DNA of 64,000 nt from Leptothrix discophora (GTDB lineage Bacteria; Pseudomonadota; Gammaproteobacteria; Burkholderiales; Burkholderiaceae_C): positions 276,374-340,373 of the forward strand of contig NZ_JAUZEE010000002.1 of the NCBI RefSeq assembly GCF_030705305.1. The letters are read 5' to 3'. The stretch's first letter is position 1. Each line of letters opens with the position of its first letter. Position numbers and translations under genes: made by a program. The notes below the pieces were generated by a model. The model was not told where the DNA came from, did not search any database, and saw only the letters and a list, made by a program, of their open reading frames with translations. Below are positions 43,938 through 52,304 of the stretch, one piece after another.

Positions 43938-44480
43938 ATGGTTCGGCCGGAGATGCTGAGCGTGGAACGCAAGGTCATCATCATCGCGGGACCGAACGGG
44001 GCTGGGAAAACCACCTTCGCGCGGGAGTTCCTGCCCCATGAAGCCGGGTGTCCGGTCTTCCTCAACGCCGACCTGATCGCTGCCGGTCTCGCGCCCTTCG
44101 CACCGGAACAGGCTGCTCTCCAGGCCGGCCGGGTGATGCTGCAGGAGCTGGATCGACACTTCGCCCAGGGTGTCAGCTTTGCCTTCGAGACGACCCTGTC
44201 GGGCCGTGGTTACCTGTCGCATGTGCAGGCCTGGCAGCGTGCTGGCTACAAGGTCAAGCTGATATTTCTGCGGCTGGACAGTGCCGAAGAGGCGATCGCA
44301 CGGGTCGCGCAGCGCGTGAGGCAAGGCGGACATCACATCCCGGCCGATGTGATTCGTCGACGGTTCCGCACCGGCCTGAGCAACTTCGAGAGCCTCTATT
44401 CGCCCCTGGTCGATGCCTGGGTCCTCTACGACAATGCTGGAACCGTGCCGGTGCTTCTGGACTGGAACGAGAAGCCATGA
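43938..44480 (+). CDS. Zeta-toxin-like P-loop kinase
   Basis: 180 residues from ATG 43938, or 175 from ATG 43953. A Walker A motif, IIAGPNGAGKTTFA, lies near residue 15, and NADLIAAGLAPFAPE and SFAFETTLSGRGY follow, matching zeta-toxin/PezT-like kinases. Family toxins phosphorylate UDP-N-acetylglucosamine and block wall synthesis; many chromosomal relatives have unknown substrates. The stop overlaps the start of a small downstream gene (ATGA), the usual layout of a two-gene module. Confidence 0.85.
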   Translation: MVRPEMLSVERKVIIIAGPNGAGKTTFAREFLPHEAGCPVFLNADLIAAGLAPFAPEQAALQAGRVMLQELDRHFAQGVSFAFETTLSGRGYLSHVQAWQRAGYKVKLIFLRLDSAEEAIARVAQRVRQGGHHIPADVIRRRFRTGLSNFESLYSPLVDAWVLYDNAGTVPVLLDWNEKP

Positions 44481-44698
44481 ACCCTCACACCATCGACACC
44501 GCACGCGACGATGACCTGCGACTGTCCATGCCTGCCATGCAGCGGGCTGCGCGGCGGGCGTTGGAGTTGGCGCGGCAATCGGGAACGGCCATCGTCGTGA
44601 CTCGCCAGGGCGTGATCGAGACCATCTATCCGCCGCCCGTCGGGACAGGGGCCGTGGCAGCAGGGGAACCCGGCGCGAGCTACGGCGATGTCACCTGA
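44477..44698 (+). CDS. Small partner of the zeta-like kinase, possible antitoxin
   Basis: 73 residues, start overlapping the kinase stop. The core MQRAARRALELARQSGTAIVVTRQGVIE consists of one helix followed by a short beta hairpin. Similar small proteins with A-R-R-A-x-E-L-A and a V-V-x-x-x-G strand often accompany zeta-like ATPases in proteobacteria. An antitoxin role is inferred from context. Classical epsilon antitoxins are larger and encoded upstream, so this is a different arrangement. Confidence 0.7.
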   Translation: MNPHTIDTARDDDLRLSMPAMQRAARRALELARQSGTAIVVTRQGVIETIYPPPVGTGAVAAGEPGASYGDVT

Positions 44699-44740
44699 GG
44701 GTGTGCGCACCACGCGGCCGCGTGGCGACCGGCCAGAGGC

Positions 44741-45643
44741 TCAGTACAACGTCTCGACCGCCGCATCGAAGCGGTAGCCCGCGCCGCGCTCGGTCACGAT
44801 CAGGGTGGGGTGGAAGGGGTCGGCCTCGATCTTGCGGCGCAGCCGCAGCACCTGGACGTCGACCGTGCGGTCGTAGACCTCGGCGTTGTGCAGGCGCGAG
44901 AGCGTCAGCAGCTGGTCGCGGCTGAGCACGCGCTGCGGCGCGCTGCAGAAGGCCAGCAGCAGGCTGAACTCGCCATTGCTCAGTTCGAGCCTGCGGCCGT
45001 CCGGCGCGTTCAGGCGGCGGGTGCGCAGGTTCAGCTCCCAGCCGGCGAAGCGGCAGGCGCGGCGCGGGTCCTCGCGGACCGCCACCGCGCCGTTGGCCGT
45101 GGGCGTTGCCGCGCTGGCCACGGTGGCCGCCAGCAGCGCGCCGGCCGGCGGCTGCGCGCGGCGCAGCACGGCGCGGATGCGCGCGAGCAGCTCGCGCGGG
45201 CTGAAAGGCTTGGTGATGTAGTCGTCGGCGCCCAGCTCCAGGCCCATCACGCGGTCGGCTTCCTCGGCCAGGCCGGTCAGCAGCACGATGGGCAGGGTGG
45301 GCACGCGCTCGCGCAGCTGGCGGGCCAGGTGCAGGCCGTCCTCGCCGGGCAGGCGCAGGTCCAGCACGACCAGGTCGATCGCGTCGCGGTCGAACTGGCT
45401 CATCATCGACCGGCCGTCGGCGACCGCGCTGACGCGCAGGCCGTGCTCGCCGAGGTAGTCCTGCAGCAGCTGGCGCAACGACGGGTCGTCGTCGACGACG
45501 AGGATGTGCGCGCTGCCTGCCGCTGCGGTGGTCTCGCGGGGGCTTGCGGACGGCTCTGACGGACGCTCGTCCGTCGGCGGCCTGATCGGCGCCAGGCCCG
45601 TGTTCATCGAGGTCGTCGCGGATCGGGGCAGGGTAGTGTTCAC
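44741..45643 (-). CDS. OmpR/PhoB-type response regulator
   Basis: 300 residues from GTG 45643, preferred because GGAG lies 8 nt upstream; ATG 45607 is an alternative. About 45 unusual residues rich in Pro, Ser and Thr precede the receiver (ILVVDDDPSLRQLL near 48), whose Asp is in VVLDLRLPGEDG, with LLTGL and YITKPFSP. A winged-helix domain ends the protein (LSNGEFSLLLAF, DRTVDVQVLRLRRKIE, RGAGYRF). No sensor kinase is adjacent in the same direction; the hybrid kinase at 48052 is 2.4 kb away on the other strand. Confidence 0.9.
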   Translation of the reverse strand: MNTTLPRSATTSMNTGLAPIRPPTDERPSEPSASPRETTAAAGSAHILVVDDDPSLRQLLQDYLGEHGLRVSAVADGRSMMSQFDRDAIDLVVLDLRLPGEDGLHLARQLRERVPTLPIVLLTGLAEEADRVMGLELGADDYITKPFSPRELLARIRAVLRRAQPPAGALLAATVASAATPTANGAVAVREDPRRACRFAGWELNLRTRRLNAPDGRRLELSNGEFSLLLAFCSAPQRVLSRDQLLTLSRLHNAEVYDRTVDVQVLRLRRKIEADPFHPTLIVTERGAGYRFDAAVETLY

Positions 45644-45805
45644 GCGGGGTACTCCGCCTGTCGCCCGTGATCCGGGACCGCATCTGGGCTCAGGCGAGGC
45701 CAATGTAGCCGTCCCGGGCTCGACCCCGCTGCAATCCCGGGCTTGCGACATGAAGCAGGCCGCCGCCGGCCGCGGACCGGACGGACCGGTCCGTGGCCTG
45801 GCCCG

Positions 45806-46429
45806 TCATTCGCTGGCCCACGAACGGAAGCTGGTCTGCACCTGGGTCACGCCGGCGACCTGGCGGGCGGCCTGGTAGACCGCCTGTTCGTCGGCGGCCG
45901 AGGCCAGCCAGCCGCTCAGGCTGACGCGGCCATCGCTGGCTCGCACCATCAGCTCGGTGTTCTTCTGCTCGAAGGCACCGGACTGGATCAGTGCCTGGCG
46001 GACCTTGGCGGCCAGCGCGTCATCGGACGGGATGCCCGTGCTCATCGGGCCTGCGGCGGTCGGGGCGCTGTACAGCTCGGGGTCGGCCAGGCCGACGCGG
46101 TAGTCCGGTTCGGTCGACCAGGCGCGCAGCCGCGTCGACACCGATTGCACGCCGTCGACCTGGCGGGCGATCTGGCTGGCCGGTGCGACATCGTCGGCGT
46201 GCGAGACCCAGCCGCTGATCTGGACGCGGCCCTGATCGGCCGTGATCGTGAGGTCGGTCTGGGCGTCCTGGAAGGGCGCGGCGGCCAGCACGGCGGCTTG
46301 CACCTTGTTGGCCAGTGCGCGGTCGGCGTCGGTGTTGCCGACGACGCCACCGGCCTGGGCGGCTCCGGTAGCGACCAGGCTGGTCAGCAGGGCGGCGGCA
46401 GCGGCGACTCGTTGGAAACGCGTGTTCAT
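45806..46429 (-). CDS. Periplasmic protein with two BON domains
   Basis: 207 residues with a signal peptide ending near GAAQAGG (about residue 27). Two BON domains follow (near 35-105 and 130-205), each with the V-x-I-S-G-W/L-S-G-W strand and a spaced Gly/Val pattern. BON proteins such as OsmY bind phospholipid surfaces and help with osmotic or envelope stress. AAGGAC precedes the ATG. The response regulator downstream is in the same direction, 162 bp on, so the two might be linked. Confidence 0.88.
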   Translation of the reverse strand: MNTRFQRVAAAAALLTSLVATGAAQAGGVVGNTDADRALANKVQAAVLAAAPFQDAQTDLTITADQGRVQISGWVSHADDVAPASQIARQVDGVQSVSTRLRAWSTEPDYRVGLADPELYSAPTAAGPMSTGIPSDDALAAKVRQALIQSGAFEQKNTELMVRASDGRVSLSGWLASAADEQAVYQAARQVAGVTQVQTSFRSWASE

Positions 46430-46617
46430 GATGGGTGTCCTTGCAGGTCAGTGGGGGTCCGCAGGCTGTGTCCGTCTGCGGTGAGTCCAATGTCCGTTCG
46501 GCGCGTTACCCGCCGGCTGCAAGGCCCGCAGCAGCGGTTGCGTCTGCAACCGTGCCGTCATGACCGATGTCACCGTGTCACCCTTGATGTCACGCGACGC
46601 GTCGCCACGCGGGTGTG

Positions 46618-47934
46618 TCAGGCCCCGGTCACGCGCCAGATCACGTTGCCGACGTCATCGGCGACCAGCAGCGAATGGCCGTCCGTGCCGATCGTCACGC
46701 CGACCGGGCGGCCCCAGGACTCGCTCTCGTCGGGCGCCAGGAAGCCCGACAGGATGTCGCGCGGCGCGCCAGCGGGCTTGCCGTCGACGAAGGGCACGAA
46801 GATGACCTTGTAGCCACTCAGCGTGCTGCGATTCCACGAGCCGTGCTGGCCGATCACCATGCCGTCCGGATAGCCCGGCAGCGTGCCCGCCGGCATCCAG
46901 CACAGGCCCAGCGAGGCGGTGTGGCCGCCCAGCGCGTAGTCGGGCTGGATCGCGCTGGCCACGCGGGCGGCGTTCTGCGGCACGCGGTCGTCGACGGTCC
47001 GGCCCCAGTAGCAGTACGGCCAGCCGTAGAAGCCGCCCTCGCGCACGGAGGTCAGGTAGTCCGGCGGCGTCTCGTCGCCAAGGCCGTCGCGTTCGTTGAC
47101 GACGGTCCAGAGCGCGCCGGTGACCGGCTCCCAGGCCAGGCCGACGGGGTTGCGCAGGCCCTCGGCAAAGAGCCGCGTCTGGCCGCTCTGGCGATCGTGT
47201 TCCCAGATGCAGGCGCGGCCTTCCTCGGCTGGCAGGCCGTCGTCGCCGATGTTGCTGAGCGAGCCCACGCCGATGTAGAGGCGCCGGCCGTCCGGGCTGG
47301 GCAGGACGCTGCGGGTCCAGTGGCCGCCCTGCTTGAAGCTCGCGAGCGTCGTGCCGGGCGCGTCGATGCGGGTCTGGCCGTCCTGGTAGGGGAAGGCGAC
47401 CAGGCCGTCGGTGTTGCCGACGTAGAAGGTGCCGTCCAGCAGCGCCATGCCGAAGGGCTGGCGGAGGTCCTTCAGGAAGGTGTGCTGCACCTCGGCCACG
47501 CCGTCGCCATCGGCATCGCGCAGCAGCGTGATGCGGTTGGCGCTCTGGCCGGTGGCGGCCGCGCGGGCCATGGTGCTGACCATCGCGTAGTCGAACAGCG
47601 AGTTGATCGTGCCGGGCAGGAAGCAGGCCTCGGCCACCGTCACGTCGCCGTTGGGCAGCACCAGCATCCAGCGCGGATGGTCCAGGCCGCTTGCAAAGGC
47701 GTTGACCTGCAGGCCGGCGGCGGCGACCGGCTTCGTGCCCGGTGCCCAGCCGCGCGCGGTCGGCATCTTCAGGGTCGGCAGGATGCCTTGCGGGCGGGCC
47801 TGCGGGATGCTGGGCTGCGGCCCCATCGCCTGGCGTTCGACGGTGCCTTGCCGGCGCCGCCAGCGGATCGCGACGTGGCCGAGTCCGGCGACGACCTGCG
47901 ACATCAGTTGGGTGAACACGCCTGGGCCTTGCAT
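46618..47934 (-). CDS. PQQ-dependent sugar dehydrogenase-like beta propeller
   Basis: 438 residues from ATG 47934; CAGGAGA lies 8 nt upstream. The sorbosone/aldose sugar dehydrogenase family is indicated by GLDHPRWMLVLPNGDVTVAE near 85, LYIGVGSLSNIGDD near 215, AEGLRNPVGLAWEPVTGALW near 258 and GGFYGWPYCYWG near 310. A short hydrophobic N-terminal stretch may anchor it rather than be a cleavable signal. It would oxidise sugars in the periplasm if PQQ is supplied. The opening 30 residues are unusually Arg/Gln-rich. Confidence 0.88.
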   Translation of the reverse strand: MQGPGVFTQLMSQVVAGLGHVAIRWRRRQGTVERQAMGPQPSIPQARPQGILPTLKMPTARGWAPGTKPVAAAGLQVNAFASGLDHPRWMLVLPNGDVTVAEACFLPGTINSLFDYAMVSTMARAAATGQSANRITLLRDADGDGVAEVQHTFLKDLRQPFGMALLDGTFYVGNTDGLVAFPYQDGQTRIDAPGTTLASFKQGGHWTRSVLPSPDGRRLYIGVGSLSNIGDDGLPAEEGRACIWEHDRQSGQTRLFAEGLRNPVGLAWEPVTGALWTVVNERDGLGDETPPDYLTSVREGGFYGWPYCYWGRTVDDRVPQNAARVASAIQPDYALGGHTASLGLCWMPAGTLPGYPDGMVIGQHGSWNRSTLSGYKVIFVPFVDGKPAGAPRDILSGFLAPDESESWGRPVGVTIGTDGHSLLVADDVGNVIWRVTGA

Positions 47935-48051
47935 GGATGGGTCTCCTGTAGAAGGCGCGGATGGTAAGCAGGCCCGATGACCGATGTAACCGGCCTCACC
48001 TGGGTTGCGGCGGCGACAGGTCCGGGACGTTCGCGCTAGGCTCACGCCGCC

Positions 48052-50406
48052 ATGAACGATGCCGACCTGACCGATCCGCCCTCGCCCTGGGCCGCGCCGC
48101 GCTGGCATGAACTGCTGCGCACCCGCAGCGTGCTGGCCGTGCTGGTCGGCGAGGCGGCGGTGGCCCTGCTGGTGGCCGGCGGGCTGTGGACGCTGCGGGC
48201 GCAGACGCTGGAGGCCGAGATGCGCACGCTCGGTGCGCTGGCCGGCGCCATCGCCGCGCAGGCCGACAGCACGCTCGGCACCGCCGATGCCGTGCTGCGC
48301 GCCACCCGGGCCGAACTGGGCGACGGCCTGGTCGACCCGGCCCATGCCAGCCTGCACGAGCTGCTCAAGGCCCGCGTCGCCGCGCTGCCGCGGGTGCGGG
48401 CGCTGTCGGTGCTGGATGCGCAGGGCCACATCGTCGCGACCTCGCGCGTGGCGAGCGCGCCGGCCGGCGGTCCGGCGTCGAGCCGGCCGGGCGGGCCCGC
48501 CTCGCTGGCCACGCGCGACTTCTACGTCGGCGCGCAGCGCAACGGCCCGGCCGGGCTCTACATCGGCGAGCCCTTCCGCAGCCGCCAGTACGGCGGCGAG
48601 GTCTCGGTCGGCTTGTCGATGGACTGGCGCGATGCCGACGACCGCTTCCGCGGCGTGGTCGTGCTGGTCACGCAGCCGGACTTCCTCGACGGCGGCTACG
48701 CGGCGGTCATGCCCTCGCCGGACATCGCCGTGGCGCTCTACCGGCGCGACGGCCTGCGCGTGTCGCAGCCGGCCGACGAGCGTGGCGACACGCTGGTGCC
48801 GGCCACTTCTGCGTCGACCACCACTGCGTCGACCACTTCTGCGTCGACCACTTCTGCGTCGACCACTTCTGCCTCGGCCAGCCCGCCCGCCAGTCCGGCC
48901 GGCGGCCCGGCACTCGAAGCCCCCATGCCGCCCGAGGTGCTGCGCGCGCTGTGGGACGACCCGGAGGCCACGCAGGGCCTGCGCTACACCACCCGCGACG
49001 GCCGCCAGCGCCTGGTCGCCGTGCAGCCGCTGGCGCACCACCCGGTGCTGGTCGTGCTGGGCCGCGACCAGGGCGCGGCGCTGGCCGACTGGACCGCGCT
49101 GGCCGGCGTGATCGGCGCCTTCGCCGCATCGGCCCTGCTGATGACCTGGCTGCTGACGCTGCGCCATGCCCGCGAGGCGGCGCTGCGGCGGGCCTCGCAG
49201 GCGGCCTGGGCGGCCGACCAGGACCGCGCGCTGCGGGCCCGCAAGCTGGAGGCGCTGGGCACGCTGGCCGGCGGTGTCGCGCACGACTTCAACAACGTGC
49301 TGGCCGCGGTGATCGGCTGGGGCGAGCTGGCGCGCGGCCAGGCCGACGACGGCTCGACCCAGGCCCGCCAGCTCGACCAGGTGCTGCAGGCCGGCCAGCG
49401 CGGCAAGCTGCTGGTCGAACGCATCCTGTCCTTCAGCCGGGGCACGCCGTGCCGGCACGACACGCTGTGGCTGCAGCCGGTGGTCGACGAGGCGCTGCGC
49501 ATGCTGGAGGCTTCGCTGCCGCCGGGCATCGTCCTGACGCGCCAGCTGCAGGCGCCGCAGGCCGCGATCGACGGCGACGCCACGCTGATCCACGAAGCGG
49601 CGATGAACCTGTGCACCAACGCCATCCAGGCCATGCCCGAGGGTGGCACGCTGCGCGTGTCGCTGGGCGTGGACATGCTCAGCCGCCCGCGCCTGCTGCA
49701 TGCCAGCACGCTGCAGCCCGGCCGCTACGCGCGCCTGAGCGTGACCGACAGCGGCCCGGGCATCCAGCCAGAGGTCATGGCGCGCTTGTTCGAGCCCTTC
49801 TTCACGACCCGCTCGGCGCTGCGAGGCACCGGCCTCGGGCTGGCGGTGGTGCACAGCGTGATGGCCGACCTGGGCGGCGCCATCGACGTGCAGAGTCCAT
49901 CCGGCCAGGGCGCGACCTTCTCGCTCTACTTCCCCTGCGTCGACACGGTGCCGGCCCCGCCGCCACCGGCCGTGACCGAGGCCGACCTGCCACGCGGTCG
50001 CGGCGAGGTGGTGCTGGTGGTCGACGACGAACCCGCGCTGGTCGAGCTGGCCGAGGAGATGCTGGCCGAGCTGGGCTACGAGCCGGCCGGCCTGAGCGAC
50101 AGCGCGCTGGCGCTGGCCCGCTTCGATGCCACGCCCGACCGCTTCGACCTGGTGCTGACCGACGAGCTGATGCCCGGCCTGTGCGGCACCGCGCTGGCCT
50201 GCGAGATCCGGGCCCGCCGGCCGGACCTGCCCATCGTGCTGGCCAGCGGCTACGGCGGCCCGCAGCTCGACGAGCGTGCGGCAGCCGCCGGCATCACCGT
50301 GCGCGTGAGCAAGCCGCTGACGCGCGCCGAGCTGGCCCGGGCACTGGCTCAGGCCCTGAGCCAGCCGCAGCGGGACGGGCCGGGCGTTCGATGGCGTGCT
50401 CAATAG
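48052..50406 (+). CDS. Hybrid sensor histidine kinase with periplasmic sensor and receiver domain
   Basis: 784 residues. Helix 1 (about 25-48) and helix 2 (about 345-365) enclose a PDC/Cache-like periplasmic domain. The domain contains five tandem T-S-A-S-T repeats (residues about 252-276). The kinase has GGVAHDFNNVLAAVIG near 407 (phosphorylated His), an N box (NLCTNAIQAM), GPGIQPEVMARLFEPFFTT and GTGLGLAVVHSVM. The C-terminal receiver has VVDDEPALVELAEE near 660, the Asp in LVLTDELMPGLCG near 702 and the Lys in VSKPLT. Its last 7 bp overlap the convergent GH3 gene. Confidence 0.93.
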   Translation: MNDADLTDPPSPWAAPRWHELLRTRSVLAVLVGEAAVALLVAGGLWTLRAQTLEAEMRTLGALAGAIAAQADSTLGTADAVLRATRAELGDGLVDPAHASLHELLKARVAALPRVRALSVLDAQGHIVATSRVASAPAGGPASSRPGGPASLATRDFYVGAQRNGPAGLYIGEPFRSRQYGGEVSVGLSMDWRDADDRFRGVVVLVTQPDFLDGGYAAVMPSPDIAVALYRRDGLRVSQPADERGDTLVPATSASTTTASTTSASTTSASTTSASASPPASPAGGPALEAPMPPEVLRALWDDPEATQGLRYTTRDGRQRLVAVQPLAHHPVLVVLGRDQGAALADWTALAGVIGAFAASALLMTWLLTLRHAREAALRRASQAAWAADQDRALRARKLEALGTLAGGVAHDFNNVLAAVIGWGELARGQADDGSTQARQLDQVLQAGQRGKLLVERILSFSRGTPCRHDTLWLQPVVDEALRMLEASLPPGIVLTRQLQAPQAAIDGDATLIHEAAMNLCTNAIQAMPEGGTLRVSLGVDMLSRPRLLHASTLQPGRYARLSVTDSGPGIQPEVMARLFEPFFTTRSALRGTGLGLAVVHSVMADLGGAIDVQSPSGQGATFSLYFPCVDTVPAPPPPAVTEADLPRGRGEVVLVVDDEPALVELAEEMLAELGYEPAGLSDSALALARFDATPDRFDLVLTDELMPGLCGTALACEIRARRPDLPIVLASGYGGPQLDERAAAAGITVRVSKPLTRAELARALAQALSQPQRDGPGVRWRAQ
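48805..48879 (+). repeat. Five in-frame 15-bp tandem repeats in the kinase gene
   Basis: Units start at 48805, 48820, 48835, 48850 and 48865. Units 1, 3 and 4 are identical (ACTTCTGCGTCGACC); unit 2 differs at two bases and unit 5 at two. Each adds five residues, so copy-number change by slippage would keep the reading frame and only alter the length of the periplasmic linker. Confidence 0.9.
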
Positions 50407-52115
50407 GCCGCGTCCGGCAGCCCGCAGAACGCGTCCACCGGGCTGATGCCGGTGTAGGGTTCTTCGCCCAGCAGCCGGCGCAGCACCGCGTCCTGCACCG
50501 GCCGGGCCGCCGTGTAGGCGTTGACCACGCAGGGCATGCGCGGTGCGTCGTAGAGGTAGTAGGGCTGGCCGAAGGACACCAGCACCGTGGGGATGTCGTG
50601 CCAGAAGCGCCGCATGCCCAGGCGCCAGTCGCCGTGCACGCGGGCCCAGTCCAGGTAGATGTGCGACTGCACCAGCAGCGATTCCTGCGCCAGCAGGTAG
50701 AGCACCAGGTCGGTGTCGGCCGGCGTGGGCGGGTTGGCGGGGTCGAAGGCGCGGACCTCGAAGCCGCGCTCGCGCAGCTGGTCGGGCAGCGTCAGCGGCA
50801 TCGGTGGCTGGCCGGCGAAGCCGTCGCGGGCCGGGTCGGTCAGGACGACGATGCGGCGATGCGTGTCCAGGCTCAGCGGCAGCGTGCCGCGCACGTCCTT
50901 GACCTTCGTGACGCTGGCACCCGCCACGCGCGCCTCGACCTCGACGTGCTCGGTGCGGCGCACCGTCGCGCGGGCCTGTTCGAGCGGCGGCAGGCGCTCG
51001 TCCAGCGTCATGCGGTGCAGGCCCAGCGCGGCCTTCAGGCCCAGCACGCGGGTGACCGCCTGCTCGATGCGGGCCTCGCTCAGCCGGCCGTCCGACAGCG
51101 CGCGCATGACGTGCGCGAAGTCGACCTCGAAGGGCGCCGGGAACAGGAACACGTCGCAGCCGTTGGCGATCACCTCGGGCGCGAAGGTGGCCCGGTCGGC
51201 CCAGCTGCCCAGGCCGGCCATGGCGCAGGCGTCCGACACGATGAGGCCGTTGAAGCCCAGCTCGCCGCGCAGCAGCGTCTCGTTGAGCAGGCGCGACACG
51301 CAGGCCGGCCGGCAGGTCTCCAGGCCGCTCTCGCCGTGCGCCTGTGCATAGGCCGGCAGGGCGATGTGGGCCGACATCACGGTCATCAGGCCGTCGTCGA
51401 TCAGCTCGCGGTAGATGCGGCCGTAGCGGGCGTGCCAGTCGGCCGGCGACAGCGGGTTGATCGTGGTGACGAGGTGCTGGTCGCGGTCGTCGAAACCTTC
51501 GCCGGGCCAGTGCTTGGCGGTCGCGGCGATGCCGTGGCGCTGGAAGGTGCGGACGTTGACGCGGGCCTGTTCGAGGATGGTTGCCGGGTCGCTGCCGTAG
51601 GAGCGGGTCGCGACGATCGCGCTGCGGAAGGCCGCGTTGATGTCGACCACCGGCGTGAAGGTCCAGTTGTAGCCGAGCGCCCGGGCCTCGCGGGCCAGCA
51701 CCGTCACCGCCTCCTCGGCCAGCGCGGTCGAGCCGGTGGCGGCCAGGCCAAGCTGGTTGGGCAGGCTGGTGCCGAAGGGGATGCCGATCGCGCCGCCCTC
51801 GATGTCGCCGCTGATCAGCGGCGGGATCTCGCAGCGTTCCAGCAGCGCGCGGGTGGCCTGCCAGCTGGTCGCCAGGTCGGTGCCGGCAAAGCGCGTCACG
51901 CCGCCGACGCGCAGGCCGGCCAGCCGGTCGATGGTGGCCGGGTCGTCGCCGTGGCAGGCCAGGTTGAAGAGCTGGCGCACCTTGTCCTCGGTCGACAGGG
52001 TGCGCAGCAGGCCCTCGACCCAGGCGATGCCGGCGTCGTCGAGGTGGAAGGGGGCGAGGCGCAGGGCCGACAGGGTGGGCGTGTGCATCGGGTTCAGCGG
52101 GCTCAGCGGGCTCAT
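50400..52115 (-). CDS. Glycoside hydrolase family 3 protein
   Basis: 571 residues from ATG 52115; AAGGA lies about 8 nt upstream, and MSPLSPLNPMHTP shows two further possible starts. No signal peptide is seen, so it acts in the cytoplasm. Family 3 features are GDIEGGAIGIPFGTSLPN near 103, KHWPGEGFDDRDQH near 195 and the nucleophile Asp in FNGLIVSDACAMAG near 293. A C-terminal domain follows. It is likely an exo-beta-glucosidase or beta-N-acetylglucosaminidase. It is divergent from the sugar operon at 52305 and probably works with it. Confidence 0.9.
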   Translation of the reverse strand: MSPLSPLNPMHTPTLSALRLAPFHLDDAGIAWVEGLLRTLSTEDKVRQLFNLACHGDDPATIDRLAGLRVGGVTRFAGTDLATSWQATRALLERCEIPPLISGDIEGGAIGIPFGTSLPNQLGLAATGSTALAEEAVTVLAREARALGYNWTFTPVVDINAAFRSAIVATRSYGSDPATILEQARVNVRTFQRHGIAATAKHWPGEGFDDRDQHLVTTINPLSPADWHARYGRIYRELIDDGLMTVMSAHIALPAYAQAHGESGLETCRPACVSRLLNETLLRGELGFNGLIVSDACAMAGLGSWADRATFAPEVIANGCDVFLFPAPFEVDFAHVMRALSDGRLSEARIEQAVTRVLGLKAALGLHRMTLDERLPPLEQARATVRRTEHVEVEARVAGASVTKVKDVRGTLPLSLDTHRRIVVLTDPARDGFAGQPPMPLTLPDQLRERGFEVRAFDPANPPTPADTDLVLYLLAQESLLVQSHIYLDWARVHGDWRLGMRRFWHDIPTVLVSFGQPYYLYDAPRMPCVVNAYTAARPVQDAVLRRLLGEEPYTGISPVDAFCGLPDAAY

Positions 52116-52272
52116 CGGGACATCCTTCTCGGCCAGGGCAGGGAAGGCGCACGATAGCCGCCGCGCGAGGCCGCTCGCCATGCTCGCAAGCCATGAGCCG
52201 GACCGTGTCGAGCCCCTGCCCGTGCGGTCTCAGGGTTTGCATCGATGAACAACAAACCTCATCGACGCTAAA

Positions 52273-52293
52273 TTTGTTCTGCAAGCAAACAAA
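52273..52293. promoter_or_regulatory. Inverted repeat TTTGTT-N9-AACAAA, probable operator of the sugar operon
   Basis: TTTGTT (52273-52278) mirrors AACAAA (52288-52293); a further AACAAA lies at 52251-52256. It is the most A+T-rich point of the 189-bp divergent region and ends 11 bp before the first operon gene. The ROK regulator at the end of the operon is the likely ligand-responsive repressor. Inference from position and symmetry. Confidence 0.55.
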
Positions 52294-52304
52294 GGACGCA
52301 AGCC

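Noticed and set aside
46560-47992. Near-identical 16-mers (15 of 16) on both sides of the PQQ-type dehydrogenase gene
   Set aside because: ATGACCGATGT(C/A)ACCG occurs at 46560 and 47977, but two short copies with no symmetry or known factor are too little to call a site.
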